From the NCBI GenBank assembly GCA_029260765.1, contig JAJDCP010000147.1, forward strand, positions 1 to 39,348: 39,348 bases of DNA, read 5' to 3'. The notes under the pieces were generated by a model, which saw nothing but the letters and a program-made list of their open reading frames with translations, was not told the origin of the DNA and ran no database searches. The DNA comes from Planctomycetota bacterium. Its GTDB lineage: Bacteria; Planctomycetota; J058; JAJDCP01. Of this stretch, positions 25,001-35,300 are shown piece after piece; the stretch's first letter is position 1, and each line of letters starts with the position of its first letter. The position numbers were made by a program, and so were the translations under genes.

Positions 25001-27285
25001 GGCCGCGTCGGCCCGACCTTCCCCGGCTGTGGAGCTTCGACGGGCAGCAGCTGCATGAGCTGGAGCAGCGCGGCGAGAGCCTGCCGCCGGACGTCAGCTC
25101 GGCAGGGGCAGGCAGTTTCGAAGAGGCGGGCCAGCACGCGTTGGTCGTCTGGGGTGAGGAGCGCAGCTATGTGCGTTTCTACCCGACCCCTGATTGGGGA
25201 GGCCATCTGCTGGGTCAGCTGCAATGCGGCGGGGCGGGCTTGCTTCCCCGTGAGGATGGGCTGACGTTGGCTCACAGCAGCTCTGCCGGGGCGTTGCAGC
25301 GGCCCGAGCCCCACGGGGTGTTCCGGCTGGCCAGCGCCAGCGACCTTGCCGAGCTCGCCGCCCAGCCTCTGATCCTGCCTGATCTCCAGCGCTATGGTTC
25401 CGAGGGGTTGGCGCAGGTCCGGTTTCTGGCAGAGTTTGGGCTTCCCGCCGAGGCGGCACGCGTCGCCGCCCGGTTGCTGGAGCGCGCCGACCAGCCTTGG
25501 GAGACACGCCAGGCATTGCTGCGCGCGGAGATCCTGGGATGGAGCAGCGCTGAACAAGATGAAGCGCTCGAAGCACTGCTTTTGCGAGCGCGTCCGGCCT
25601 CCGAGCTGGTTGGTGATTGTGTGGACGCCGTCGAGGCCCTGGCGCGCCGGCGGCGGAACCCCGCGCTGGTCCGTCGTGTGCTGCAGCGCTGGCTGCGCGC
25701 TCTGGGCCCCGACACCCCGGGTACAGAGTTGCTGCGCACGCGCCTGCGGGCCTGGCCTGCGGACGAGGACGTGGCCCAGATCGATTGGCAGGGCAGCCAG
25801 GTGCGGACAGCCGGTCAGGTTGTCGGTCTGGAGGAATTGTTGGTCTGCGGCGATGCCTGGGCCTACCTGCCGGGCGAGCAGGGGCAGGCTGGGCACGTCC
25901 ACTGTCGGGCTGTACCAGAGCGATTGGTTCCGCGCGGCGCGGGGCTCGAGATACGGCCCAGCGATGGCTTCGCGGGCGTTCCCATCCAGCTCGACAGCAA
26001 GGGCTGGCGCGTGCTGACAGACATCCGGCTGACGAATGCGCCCTGGTCGTCTGAGCTCAATTTCGGGCTGCTACCGTTGCTGCCCTTGGCACAAGGACAG
26101 CTGGCACGGCCCGTGTCGGGCTTCAACATCCGTGTCCGGGGTGGAAACATGGTCCACCGTACCGAGCTCCACGCTCTGCAGGGGGAGACCTGGTTGCGGG
26201 GGCCCTCGCTCGATGCCTTGGAAGGACGCTGGCTGCGCATCGAAGTCGCCTACCTGCCGAGCTTGCAAGAGCTCTGGCTGAGCGTCAGCGACCTCGATGC
26301 CGGCACGTTGGTCTTCGCTACCGAGGGGCCCTGTGCGGGACTCGAAGGCCGGAACTTCCTGCTGGGTTTCGCCCCCGACGAGTCCGCGGAACAGCTCTGC
26401 GCCGAGCTCGGTCGCGTAACGCTGTTTGGTGAGGCGCGTTTGTTGAGCGAGCGGCATCCGCTCGTCGAGGCGGTCTATCAGCGCCTTCCTCATGTGCGGG
26501 CGTACAGCGCGAGCGTACGGGCCAGACTGGCCGGTCAATCCGACCAGGCGGCGCAGGCTCTACAGCCTCTCCGCGACGCCTTGTCCGCCGCAGAGGTCCG
26601 TCCGGGCTGGGAGGGCGCGCTTGAGACCCAACAGGCCTTCGTGGCCCTGGACCAGGTCTGGTCGGAGAGTCGCGATTCCGAAGATGCTCTTGCGCGCCGT
26701 TTGGGCAGTCTGCTCGCGCTCGGTATCGACGGGGCGCAGATGGTTTCGTGGCAGCAACAGGCGGCCTCGGCAGAGCTGCCCGCAGTTTTCTGGCATGGCG
26801 TGGGACGCGCGCTGGCCGCGCAGATCGCGCCTGATGTCAGCCTGCTGGAGCTGGTGCGCCAGCTTGAGGCGCGCATCGACAGCGGGGACGCATCGGGCAC
26901 GGAGTTGGCGCTGGCCCTTTGGCTGGAGAGGCTCCCGCCAGGCACTCCGGGCTTGTCGAGGAGGCTGTTGACCCGCCTGTACTCGACCAGTGATGACTTT
27001 CCGCTGGTCAATTTTGCCGCCCAACGCCTGATCCGTGGTTTCGAGCGTGACCAGACGGGGGCGTTAGCGGCGCCCCCAAACACCAGGCTTGCGACGGCTC
27101 TGGCGCTGTTCGCGGCCGGCCGCCGGGAGGAGATGCTGCAGCTGCTTGAGGGGTTGGAGCCACCGGAGGGCTTGCGTGCCATGATCGAGCTGCAGCGTTT
27201 CGTCCAGAGCCGCCGTCTGGACGAGCTCGAAGCCGCGCAGAAGGAGGCCCACGCTCGATCTTTGATGGTGCCGCGCCCGCGGTAA
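22063..27285 (+). CDS. Membrane Ser/Thr protein kinase with FG-GAP and lectin-like domains (kinase 3)
   Basis: A 1,740-residue receptor kinase. The kinase domain is at ~62-380: GRGGMGEV (68-75), K90, HRDLKPGN (222-229), DWG (242-244), GTPAYMAPEQ (275-284), with a Gly/Ser-rich insert near 160-195. The juxtamembrane DVQRFLAGR...QRAGKWWARH pattern is typical of planctomycetal kinases, and the membrane helix is at ~403-423. The extracytoplasmic part begins with a coiled coil and TPR-like helices (~425-700), then FG-GAP/VCBS-type loops (VGDLNADGLLDLI ~836; LADLDGDGSAELA ~903). A concanavalin-A/LamG-like beta-sandwich candidate follows (~1290-1450; GLEIRPS, WRVLTDIRL, LEGRWLRIEVAYL), with helical repeats at the end. 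ATG 22063 has no clear Shine-Dalgarno. A weak TTGGCT-N17-TAAGAA (22016-22044) could be a promoter. Carbohydrate sensing is possible but unproven. Confidence 0.88.
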   Translation: MSESVGPENDATSEVGPRDPDRVDDAPTESPAPFTVGQRTLSLPGAGGVAVLQDPVSGPRFRARRMLGRGGMGEVWLAEDLDLGREVAVKTLRKLHGSAVVRFIREARLNGQLEHPNIVPVHDLLVERGKRAMPYIVMKRVRGLSLSELLSSLGEGRVVSLFEDGSSEVGPASSPGGSSEAGGPRRALRLGADPRGDLSRLLGIFLKICDGVAYAHARGVIHRDLKPGNIMLGEFGEVLVMDWGLAKQLGEDDLPSPQYRQASESTETVDGAVLGTPAYMAPEQARGENAAVDKRADIYALGAVLYQILTLRLPYEGPRETLLARVGCGVLDPPSERAPDRWIPAELEGIVLRAMAPRPAERYARAQDLAEDVQRFLAGRMVSAHRYSWWQRAGKWWARHKQAVALVSLIAVLLGGAAFAVLAADKRARQRLEEQQARELAGHTEAARVQLEGYQAQLDGLAASMVGRTQVEECSAFADQIGESTAPLVQDDQLREHAPELVAWAKDLPAQAVVVREASLRSWALRELAQLEAVPDETAAAATFGLFVPFISEELPRRDLPVAAFALHVVRATLARGDAARAYRWAAEAYCAQPHSAAAGRCFLLLAEASLAAGDFRRASSQFLLALQAFAAQPALRPHAWLGLAQALTGLPADAAPPFAPDRGARELALRCLLEVMEPDGALLPEAAGLQDASFVRRAQQLRALLRRASFSALDASWEGWRLLQWDEAPPGMMVRLQGACLEVMQALAPEQAGAGPARWQQVETRDFASLLRAVDPDCEGRFGAFVQLCSFEPGTLGLLWLASDGRTLWGVRSLAEAQPSLMLELPERLKRLCVGDLNADGLLDLISAHYRDRESIFLMFGQADGSFSAPQALPRSVEFKPGTVRELLYRLGPSVPYGLELADLDGDGSAELAVGYGEWSQYGLHIYQPTAQNGARVYDHRWLGRTAVGLVPGGRNSQLLLTRNPLDESDWAFFEQNGWPRRPDLPRLWSFDGQQLHELEQRGESLPPDVSSAGAGSFEEAGQHALVVWGEERSYVRFYPTPDWGGHLLGQLQCGGAGLLPREDGLTLAHSSSAGALQRPEPHGVFRLASASDLAELAAQPLILPDLQRYGSEGLAQVRFLAEFGLPAEAARVAARLLERADQPWETRQALLRAEILGWSSAEQDEALEALLLRARPASELVGDCVDAVEALARRRRNPALVRRVLQRWLRALGPDTPGTELLRTRLRAWPADEDVAQIDWQGSQVRTAGQVVGLEELLVCGDAWAYLPGEQGQAGHVHCRAVPERLVPRGAGLEIRPSDGFAGVPIQLDSKGWRVLTDIRLTNAPWSSELNFGLLPLLPLAQGQLARPVSGFNIRVRGGNMVHRTELHALQGETWLRGPSLDALEGRWLRIEVAYLPSLQELWLSVSDLDAGTLVFATEGPCAGLEGRNFLLGFAPDESAEQLCAELGRVTLFGEARLLSERHPLVEAVYQRLPHVRAYSASVRARLAGQSDQAAQALQPLRDALSAAEVRPGWEGALETQQAFVALDQVWSESRDSEDALARRLGSLLALGIDGAQMVSWQQQAASAELPAVFWHGVGRALAAQIAPDVSLLELVRQLEARIDSGDASGTELALALWLERLPPGTPGLSRRLLTRLYSTSDDFPLVNFAAQRLIRGFERDQTGALAAPPNTRLATALALFAAGRREEMLQLLEGLEPPEGLRAMIELQRFVQSRRLDELEAAQKEAHARSLMVPRPR

Positions 27286-27349
27286 CCTTCCCATAACCTC
27301 CGATGACCTACACCGGACCATGACTTGATCCACGCACAAAGGAGCCCCG

Positions 27350-29329
27350 ATGCGCAACCTGCTATTGCTGCTCATGGTCTCGAGCCTGGCTGCCCAGATC
27401 CTGACTCCGGATGAGGTGTTCGAGAGGCTCTACAAAGACAAGGTCCCGCTCGAAGAGTGGGGAAACGAGACGGCTGCGCCCGATGTCGAGTTGGCGGATC
27501 TCGATCCTCTGTGCGAGCAATTCCTCGCATTGCGCGACGCCTACCGTGCCGCCCCCAACACCGACAAGGAAAAGGTCACGCCGGACATCGAAGCCGTGAT
27601 GGACGACATCATCAGCCTGGTTCGTAGCCTGCCAGCAGCGGGCCAGCCGGCCTGGGACTTCTTCGTCAAGTACCACAAAGAAGACATGTTCGTCCGTCCT
27701 GCGGGCGGACGGCGCTTCGGCGCGGGGGCCAACACGCGCACGTTGTGGCGCAAGCTCGATGCGCTGCAAGCGGCCTATGTAGAGACTTCGCTGAACCAGG
27801 CCCATGGGCCGGCCGATCTCGAGGCCCTGCTCGAGGAGTTTGCTGACCGCAAGCTCGAAGATGCCGTCGGCGAGGTACAGACGGTCCTGGTCCAGCTCGA
27901 GCAACTCAAAGAGTCGAGCAGCGCTGTGCGGACGCGCAAGAAGCGCTTCGAGGTGCGCCAGGAAGTGGGCGAGTTCTTGCAACTGCTGGGTGCGGAGAGC
28001 GCCGATGAGCTCGGCTCGTTGGTCGGCTGGATGGAGAAGAAGAGTTGGACCTCGGCACCGGCCCGCGAGCGCATGTTCGAGGTGATCGCTGCCCTGGGGC
28101 TGCGCCCGCGCTACAGCGACCCGCTCTTGCAACGTATCGACACGATCTATCCGCGGGAGCGTTCTGCGGACGAGCTGGCGGAGCTGTTCGAGAGCTACAA
28201 AGGGAAGTTGAGTAAAGAGACGCTCGCGATCATCAAGCGCCTGCAGACTCTGGCAGGCAAATGCGAGGGCGCTGGGGAGAACGGCCTGGCCTCGGTGCTG
28301 CACGAGCTCGTACTGCTGTTGGATAGTGACAACGAACGATCTCAGCAAGCGCTTGGCAGGCAGCAGGTCGGCGAAGACTGGCTCAGTCCGTTCGCGGCAG
28401 CGCAGGCAGCCAAGGGGCTGGTCTGGACCGAGCGTGGCTGGGCTCCGGCCAACGATCTGGTGCGCCTGCTGGTCAATGAGGTCTATGACGAGGGTGCCTG
28501 GAAGCTGTTGGAAGAGGCTGATCCGGCCCACGCCGTGGCCGACAACCCTTGGAAAATCACCACGGGCCACTTTGCTCTACAGTCGACGGCGGGTGTCGGG
28601 CTCTCGGTACAGCTGCTCGATCGGCTCGAAGCCTTCCTCCTGTTGCTGCAGCGTCAGCTGGACGGCCTCTTCAGCTGGCAGAAGTCGGCCGCCCAGGGCT
28701 GGGGAGAACCACTGCAGGTGCGCCTGCATCGAAATGCTGAGCAGTTTGCCGCCGCCACCTCTGCGGGTGCGGGTCCTGTGTTGCTCGGCTCCGACAAGGT
28801 CCTGCACATACAGCTGGCCGCGGGCGCGCTGCCGACCCACACCGTGCTGCACAATCGCCTCTGTTACCAGATCCTGGCAGCTGTCGCAGGGGACAAGGCC
28901 GAAGCCTGGTTGGCCGAGGGAGCCGCTCTGTACCTCGAGGCAGCCGTGTACTGGGAAGGCCGTATGCGGCTGGGTTCGCCGAAACGCAACCTGCGCATCG
29001 CCAGCTACGCCCGCAAGGTGGCGGCCGACACGGCCCCGCTGGGCTTCGAGCAGTTGGTGTTGCTGCGCGATGCCGCACGCTGGCAGGCAGGCACCGTGAG
29101 CGACCACGAAGAGACGGCCGTGTCCGGTTTTGCCTTCTTGATGATCATGGACTCGGGTCGCTACCGCGGCGACCTGGTGGCGGCGCTGCAAAAGAGCGCC
29201 CAGGGGGAACGCGTGTCGCCGGAGGACGTCTTCGGCCTGACCCGCGGCTCGGTCGGACTGCTGATGCAGCGTTACTACGCCCAGCTGATCTCAGTTCCCG
29301 GCCGCGGGGGCCGGTTGCAGAACCCCTGA
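27350..29329 (+). CDS. Secreted protein with degenerate gluzincin (peptidase_MA-like) domain
   Basis: A 659-residue exported protein. ATG 27350 has AGGAG 5 nt upstream (27340-27344). Residues 1-15 are a signal peptide (RNLLLLLMVSSLAA). Residues ~20-330 are helical with no recognised fold. A short module at ~343-370 (QVGEDWLSPFAAAQAAKGL, ERGWAP) resembles the W-S/P-x-E-A-A-x-x-K-G repeats common in planctomycetal secreted proteins. Residues ~395-600 look like the zincin fold of peptidase_MA/DUF1570 proteins, but the HExxH helix reads HNRLC (501-505): catalytic Glu is Asn and the second His is Cys. The third-ligand helix WLAEG with E523 is kept. It is therefore probably a non-catalytic peptidase relative, perhaps a binding protein. 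It follows kinase 3 by 64 nt and could be co-transcribed. Confidence 0.7.
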   Translation: MRNLLLLLMVSSLAAQILTPDEVFERLYKDKVPLEEWGNETAAPDVELADLDPLCEQFLALRDAYRAAPNTDKEKVTPDIEAVMDDIISLVRSLPAAGQPAWDFFVKYHKEDMFVRPAGGRRFGAGANTRTLWRKLDALQAAYVETSLNQAHGPADLEALLEEFADRKLEDAVGEVQTVLVQLEQLKESSSAVRTRKKRFEVRQEVGEFLQLLGAESADELGSLVGWMEKKSWTSAPARERMFEVIAALGLRPRYSDPLLQRIDTIYPRERSADELAELFESYKGKLSKETLAIIKRLQTLAGKCEGAGENGLASVLHELVLLLDSDNERSQQALGRQQVGEDWLSPFAAAQAAKGLVWTERGWAPANDLVRLLVNEVYDEGAWKLLEEADPAHAVADNPWKITTGHFALQSTAGVGLSVQLLDRLEAFLLLLQRQLDGLFSWQKSAAQGWGEPLQVRLHRNAEQFAAATSAGAGPVLLGSDKVLHIQLAAGALPTHTVLHNRLCYQILAAVAGDKAEAWLAEGAALYLEAAVYWEGRMRLGSPKRNLRIASYARKVAADTAPLGFEQLVLLRDAARWQAGTVSDHEETAVSGFAFLMIMDSGRYRGDLVAALQKSAQGERVSPEDVFGLTRGSVGLLMQRYYAQLISVPGRGGRLQNP

Positions 29330-29354
29330 GGGTTCGCCCCGTCGCGGCTCTTCC

Positions 29355-32300
29355 CTACATCCCCGAAAGAATGCGCAGAGCTTCGCCGTGGACATCGCCG
29401 AAGCGCTCGTCCCATTCCTGGCCGAGCAGCTTGCGCAGCACCTCCCGGGCCTCCTCCAGCTGACCCGCGGCCCGCAGGCTTTTGGCCAGGCCGAGATAGC
29501 CGGGCGGCTCATCGCTGCGGATACGCACGACCTGCCGCCATTGTACGGCGGCCTCTGCGGGCCGTTTCTGGGCCATGAAGTGCTCGGCCAACTGCGCGTG
29601 TCCTTCGGACTGATGCGGCTTCAGCTCGGCCAGGCTGGTGAAGGCCCGTTCGGCGTCCTGAGTCTGCTCGGCCTTCTGCAAGCGGCGTCCGAGCTCGGCG
29701 TAGCTCGCCAGCTCGAACGGTGAGGCGGCGATGCCTGCCATCAGGCTGGCGACGGCGGCCTTGGTGTCTCCAAGCTTGTCGTAGGCTTGGAGCAGTTTCT
29801 CACGGGTGGCCTGGTCGTGGGGCTGCACGGCCAGAGCAGCTTGCCAGTGATGGGCAGCCTTGCGCCAGGCCTTGCGGCGGAACCAGGCCTCGCCCACGGC
29901 GCGGCGCAGCAACGCGCTCTCGGTCTTACTCGTTGCCAGCTCTGCCTCGAATTCCCGCACCCAGCCGTCGAGATCTTTCGCACCCAGCAGGACAGCCACC
30001 AGGCGTTCCAAGGCGTCACGGCGCTCGTCGCGGCTGTCGCTCCAGGCCAGAATCGCGCCGGCCGCGGCGTCGACCGCCTCGTCCAGACGCCCCAGCTTCG
30101 CCAAGGTGTCGGCCTGCTGGTTGTAGTAGTGGCTCAGGGTCCAGTCATTGAGTGTGACGTAGCGCTTCCGCAGGTTGATGGCTTCGGCGAACAGCACCGC
30201 GGCCTCGTCGAGGAAGTTGCACTCGAGGCAGACGTTGGCCATCCCGGCCACGACATTCTCATTCCACAGCTTGGCCTCACGCCAGTGGGCCTCGGCAGCT
30301 GCCAGCGCGGCGGCGGCTTCTTCCCGCTTGCCGGTGTAGTACAGTGCGCGCACCAGTTGCTGGCGGTACACCAACTCGTGCGGAACTTCGACCACCAGCT
30401 GTTCGGCCAGCGCGAGAGACTCCTGCCAGCGCTTCTGTTCCTGCAGCCAACGCACCAGCGTGGAGCGCAACTGCACGGCTTCCAGGCCGCGCGCCCGGCC
30501 GCTCTTCAGCGCATCGATGGCAGGGTTGAAATAGTGCAAGCCGCTGTAGAGGTACTCGGCCGCGAACATCAGCACCGACAGCACATGACCCCGTTCTTCG
30601 ACCACAGCCTGGGCAACATCGCCGAAGTCTTTCCGCTTGGCGTTCCAGAAGTCGCTGTTGCCGATGTAGAGCATGTTCCAGTTGCGCATATTGCGGCGTT
30701 CGAGGTCCTGCTGGAGCGCAGGCAGCACCAAGGCCAGCAGACGGTCTTCGAGATCACCCAGCTTCGACACACGCTTGCGCAGGTCGCCGAGGGTGTACGA
30801 ATGGTAGCTCCAATAGTCCTGGTTGGCGTAGCCCAGCCAGCGGGGCTCATTCTCAGCCCGCACGATCAGAAAGCGCAGGGCAGTGCGCGCCGAGCTGACT
30901 TCGCGCAGCGTGCTGGCGACGTTCTGGACCATGTTCTGGCCGTTGCGGTACTGGTACAGGGCCAAAATGGGGGGCAGGCGGTTGAAGGCGAAGTCCTCCA
31001 GGTCCCGCTCCGCCGTGCGCTCGCGATGGTCGTCGGCTCTGTCGACCAACCAGAGCAGCTGCTGCACCAGGTTGGCCGCGTGGTTCTCGTCGCTACGTTT
31101 CTCGAGCTCTGCCAGCAGGCTCTCGAAGGTCTTGCGGTAGAGCTGCGCGCCTTTACCGAAAGAGGTGGTGTAGCCCGGATAGGCTTCGATGTGCACGTTG
31201 TAGAATTCGCGCTGGAATTCGCGCCGGCGCTGCTCGCTGTACGGTCTGGCCAGCTCGGCGCTCCACATCCTCTCGGCCTCGGAGTATTCCCCCAGCTGTT
31301 TGGTGTAGGAGCTGAGCGTACGCAGAGCGTTGTCTGCAGAGGCAGGCAGCGTGCTGTGGGGCGGCTGGCGGCTGGCGTCGATGGCGTTCTTGAGCACGGC
31401 GTGGGCTTCGACCCGGCGGTTGTAGGTCCACAGCAGGCGGGCCCACAGCTCGGCCAGAGGCAGGTAGTTGTCACTCTGGCGCGGCTGGGCGGCGTACAGC
31501 TTGGCGACCGCCGCGCGCTGGGCCTCATCGAGCGGTCTCGGCAGCGCGCCGAGATTGCACAGGAACTCGGCCAGCAACCGGATCTCCTCGGCTTCGGCGG
31601 GTTCGGCCAGAGCTGCTTCGAAGCTCGCCAGTGCGCGTCGCTGCCAGGCTTCGGCTCCCTGCAACTGGCCCGCAGCAGCCTGCGATGCCAGGAAGTCCAG
31701 GAACGCCAGGGCGCGGCGGTCGACGGGAGTCTGGGCAGCTGCGCGGGCCTCATCGATGGCGACGGCCAACAGGTCGGCCGTCGCCTCTTCGTGCACCAGA
31801 GACAGGATCTGCCCGACCTGTTGCAAGTAGTTGTAGATGCCCTGGGGGGTGTGGCCGATCACGCCTTCGGACAGGCAGGCCAACAGGCGGAAGTCTTTGG
31901 TCGTCGAGTAGAAGTTCTGGATCACCCAGCAGTGGTTGCCCGGCCAGCTGGCCTGGCGCAGCAGGGCGCGCAGCATCAGCGGCGCTTCCTCATCGACCCG
32001 GGCCTGGATGCCATCGGCTTGCTGTACGGCCTGCCAGAGCCGGTTCTGCAGCTCCCACTCGGGCTGGAAACCATAGCTGGCGACTTGGGCCGCCGCGGCA
32101 TCCGCATCGCGCTCGAGCAACAGATACCATGTGGAGAGCAGCTTCAGGTCGGCTGCCCCCAACTCGTCGTCGGCCTGGAGCTCTTCAAAGCGCGCGACGG
32201 CGGATTCGAGGTCGCCGGTCTCGGCGTACAGCACACCGAGCAATATCCGCCAGCTGCGGACGAGAAAACGATCGCTGTCGGCCAGCCAGGCCTCCAGGGT

Positions 32301-35300
32301 CTCGCGGGTGGCATCGGCTCGGTCCAGACACAGCAGCAGCCCGATCTTCAGCGACTGCCAGTCGTACAGCTCGCTGCCCGAGGCCAGCCGCGCGTCGCAG
32401 ACGGCCAGCAGGCTATCGGCCGCCGCAGCGTCGTCCAGAGCCGTCACGGCGAGATGCGCCAGGCTCTCCAGGCTGCGCGTGGCCAGGAATTGGCCCGCCA
32501 GGCCGGTGCTGTCGGGAACGCTGGCGAAGAGCTCCCAGTATCCTGCCTGGATGGGCGCGGCTGGTTCTTTCAGCTGGGCCTGCCAATACAGGGCCTCGGC
32601 CTGGATGTACGGGCGCAGCGCCTCGACCGGGAAGGTCTCGGCCATCCCGGCGAGCCGTTGGCTGACCGCGCGGCGGGCATCTTCCAGCCAGGTCTCGCGC
32701 TGGCTGGCCAGGTCGCGCCGGCTCCGCTGGTTGGCGTCCGGGTCGGCCTGCTCGGCGTCGGCGCGGCGCCCCGCGATGGCCCAGTCGACCAGCGAGCGCA
32801 GCCAGCTATCGGCAGTCAGGGCTGGCTCAGCGGTCTCGGGATCCCAGGCCTCGGACAGGGTCTGCATCGCCAGGTCTTCGCGCTCGGCGCTCCAGCTGGC
32901 GCTGTGCAGCGCGCTGAGCAGGTTGGATGCCGCGGCGGGAACTTGCAGCTCGGGGTCTTCGCGCGCCGTGGTCAGCTCGAGCTTGCGGATCTCGACCAGC
33001 CGCTCGGCACCTGCCCAGGACATCAGCGCAGACAGCAGCTGTGGATCACGGCCCGTCTTCCAGCGTTCGAGCAGTCGATCGACCAGCGCCTGCCAGGCAT
33101 CATTGTCGACGTTGCCCGCCAGCCAGGACAGGCGCTGATAAAGGGCTCGCGGTTCCATCGACTCGAGCTCGGTCTCGACGCGCTTGCGCACACTTGCCAG
33201 CAGCCGCACGCCGGTCTCGGACTGGACAAACCAGCCCTCGCGAAGGATGCGGCCGATCTGGCTCCAGGCCTCGGAGGTGTCCCGATGGCGCGCGACGAAA
33301 GCCTCGAGCTCCGGATGGAAGCGCGGGTCTTTCTGGTTGTAGTAGAACAGGTTCCAATACTGCCCCAACGCGTGCGAGATCGCGCCTTGTACGCGGGGTA
33401 GAGCGGCGCTGTCGGTCGGATCGAGCTGCAGCCATTCCCGTATGCGTGCGTCGGCCTCTTCGGTACGGTCGAGCATGATCAGGGCGGCCAGCACGTTCTC
33501 CCAGTGGCTGGAGCCGAAGCGCAGCGTCTCGCCATGCTGTTCGCTGTAGCTGAGGAACTCGTTCAGGCGCCGGCTCTGCAGGCGCAGGTTGGCGCCCTGT
33601 TGGCGCAGGGCGACCCGCTCGTTGTCGGTCCAGATGCCGCGCTCGACGGCAAGCTCGACCTGAGTGAAAGCTCCTTCGACGTCCAACCTCTGGAACTTCA
33701 ACTGGATGCAAGTGGATTGGATCGAGTGATGGTGCGGCCAGTCTGCCTGCAGCTGTTGGGAGAGCTCGAAGGCCCGGCTGGGCCAGCCGAGCTGCTGGTA
33801 GAGCTGGAACAAGCGCTGGCCGTAGTCTGCCTGTGCGTCCAGCAAGGGATCGGCGGCCGCGAAGACCGGCTCGAGGGTTTCGAGCAGGACGCGCTGCTCG
33901 TTGGCGTGGAAGCTGTAGGCCTGGCCGAGCAGCTCTAGCGCGACGAACAGGGGCTCACGGCCTTTGCCGGCGGCGAGCTCTGCGGCCCAGGCCTGCAGCA
34001 GCTCGAGGGCTTCGGCCTGGCGTCGTCCGTGCAGCAGCAGCTCGCGCCGCAGCCGCCGCAGTCCGGGTTTGTCTTTCTGCAGCGCAGCGAGCTCGTCGAA
34101 GCGCGCGCGTGCCGTCTCCCAGCGGCCAAAATAGAGCTCGAGGTCGGTCAGGACCAGCAGCGCGGCGCCGTCTGCCGTGCCTTGGGCCGCCTGGCTCTTG
34201 GCCTCGGCGCGCTCAGGCAGGGTGTCGGGCAGCATGATCGCGTCGCTGGCGGGCTCGAGTAGAGTAGCGAGACGGGCGCTGAAGGTTTCGGCTGTGTGCG
34301 TTTGCAGCTGGTAGCGCGTCGCCTGGCTGAGTTTGCCTTCCGCGTCGCGCAGCTCACGGCTTTGGGGCCACCAATAGCCAGCAAGCTCGACGAAGTCGCC
34401 GAAGATCACGCGTTGGCTGACGGTACCCTTATGGCTGCTGAGCACTTCGAGCACGACCTGGCGCACGGGGTCTACGCGCACTTCCACCAGATAATCGGGG
34501 CTCTGCGGCGAGCGCAGGCTGATGCGCAGGGTATCGCCCAGCTCGTCGAGCTCGGGCTCCAGGCTGGCGAAGCTCGTCTCCAGGGTTTCGAACAGATAGG
34601 GGATCGGCCCGGTCCAGGCGTCCAGGTCGCCGTCTTCGGCGGAACGCTCGCGGCCCAGTCCGTAGGTTGCGTTCAGGCTGCTACGCAGGGCACCGTCGGT
34701 CCACTGCAGGCTGGTGGCCTGCCGCGGACCGGAGGCCACCTCCAGCCAGCTCTCGGGGCTCAGCAACCAGATCTGCGCCGCTTGGGGAATCACGCGCTCG
34801 AGCTTGTCGTTGCCGCTGTGCTGCGCGCTGCATTCCAAGCGTAAGCCCTCCGAAGCCAGCACCGCCCGGCGGTCGAGTCCCAGTACAGCGGCACGTACCG
34901 CCTCGGGCCAACGCGCTGGGGGAGCCTCAGCGCGGGGCTCACCGACGCGAGGAAACAGCCCAACGAGCTGAGGACCCTGAGGAGCATAGAAGCTGCGACT
35001 GTCATCATAACGGCCCGCGAAGCCGCCCGCTTGCAGGCTGGAGCGCAGCTCTTCCCGGAGTCCAGCCACCCGGAACAGCCCATCGTCCATGGCGAGGCTC
35101 GCTTCCAGCTCGAATGTCGAGTTCTGGCGCGCGGGGGCGGGCGAGTTTCTCGCGAGGCGATCGTCTGCGAGATCGAAGTCCATGTTCTTGTCGCCGGACA
35201 TGGGGTCCATGACTATCGGCGATTCGGCAGGCGCCAGCGGTTGGGCGGTTGCGGTCCAGTCCAGTTCTTCGAGCTCCTTGCTCGCCGCTTCGCCAAAGAA

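Noticed and set aside
23620..25902. A 760-codon minus-strand frame
   Set aside because: It lies opposite kinase 3, whose frame has clear domains; the antisense translation is rich in Q/R/L/P without motifs.
29787..33401. A 1,204-codon open frame on the plus strand
   Set aside because: It is antisense to the TPR part of the sigma fusion. GC-rich codon bias leaves such antisense frames open, and the translation shows no domain or plausible start.
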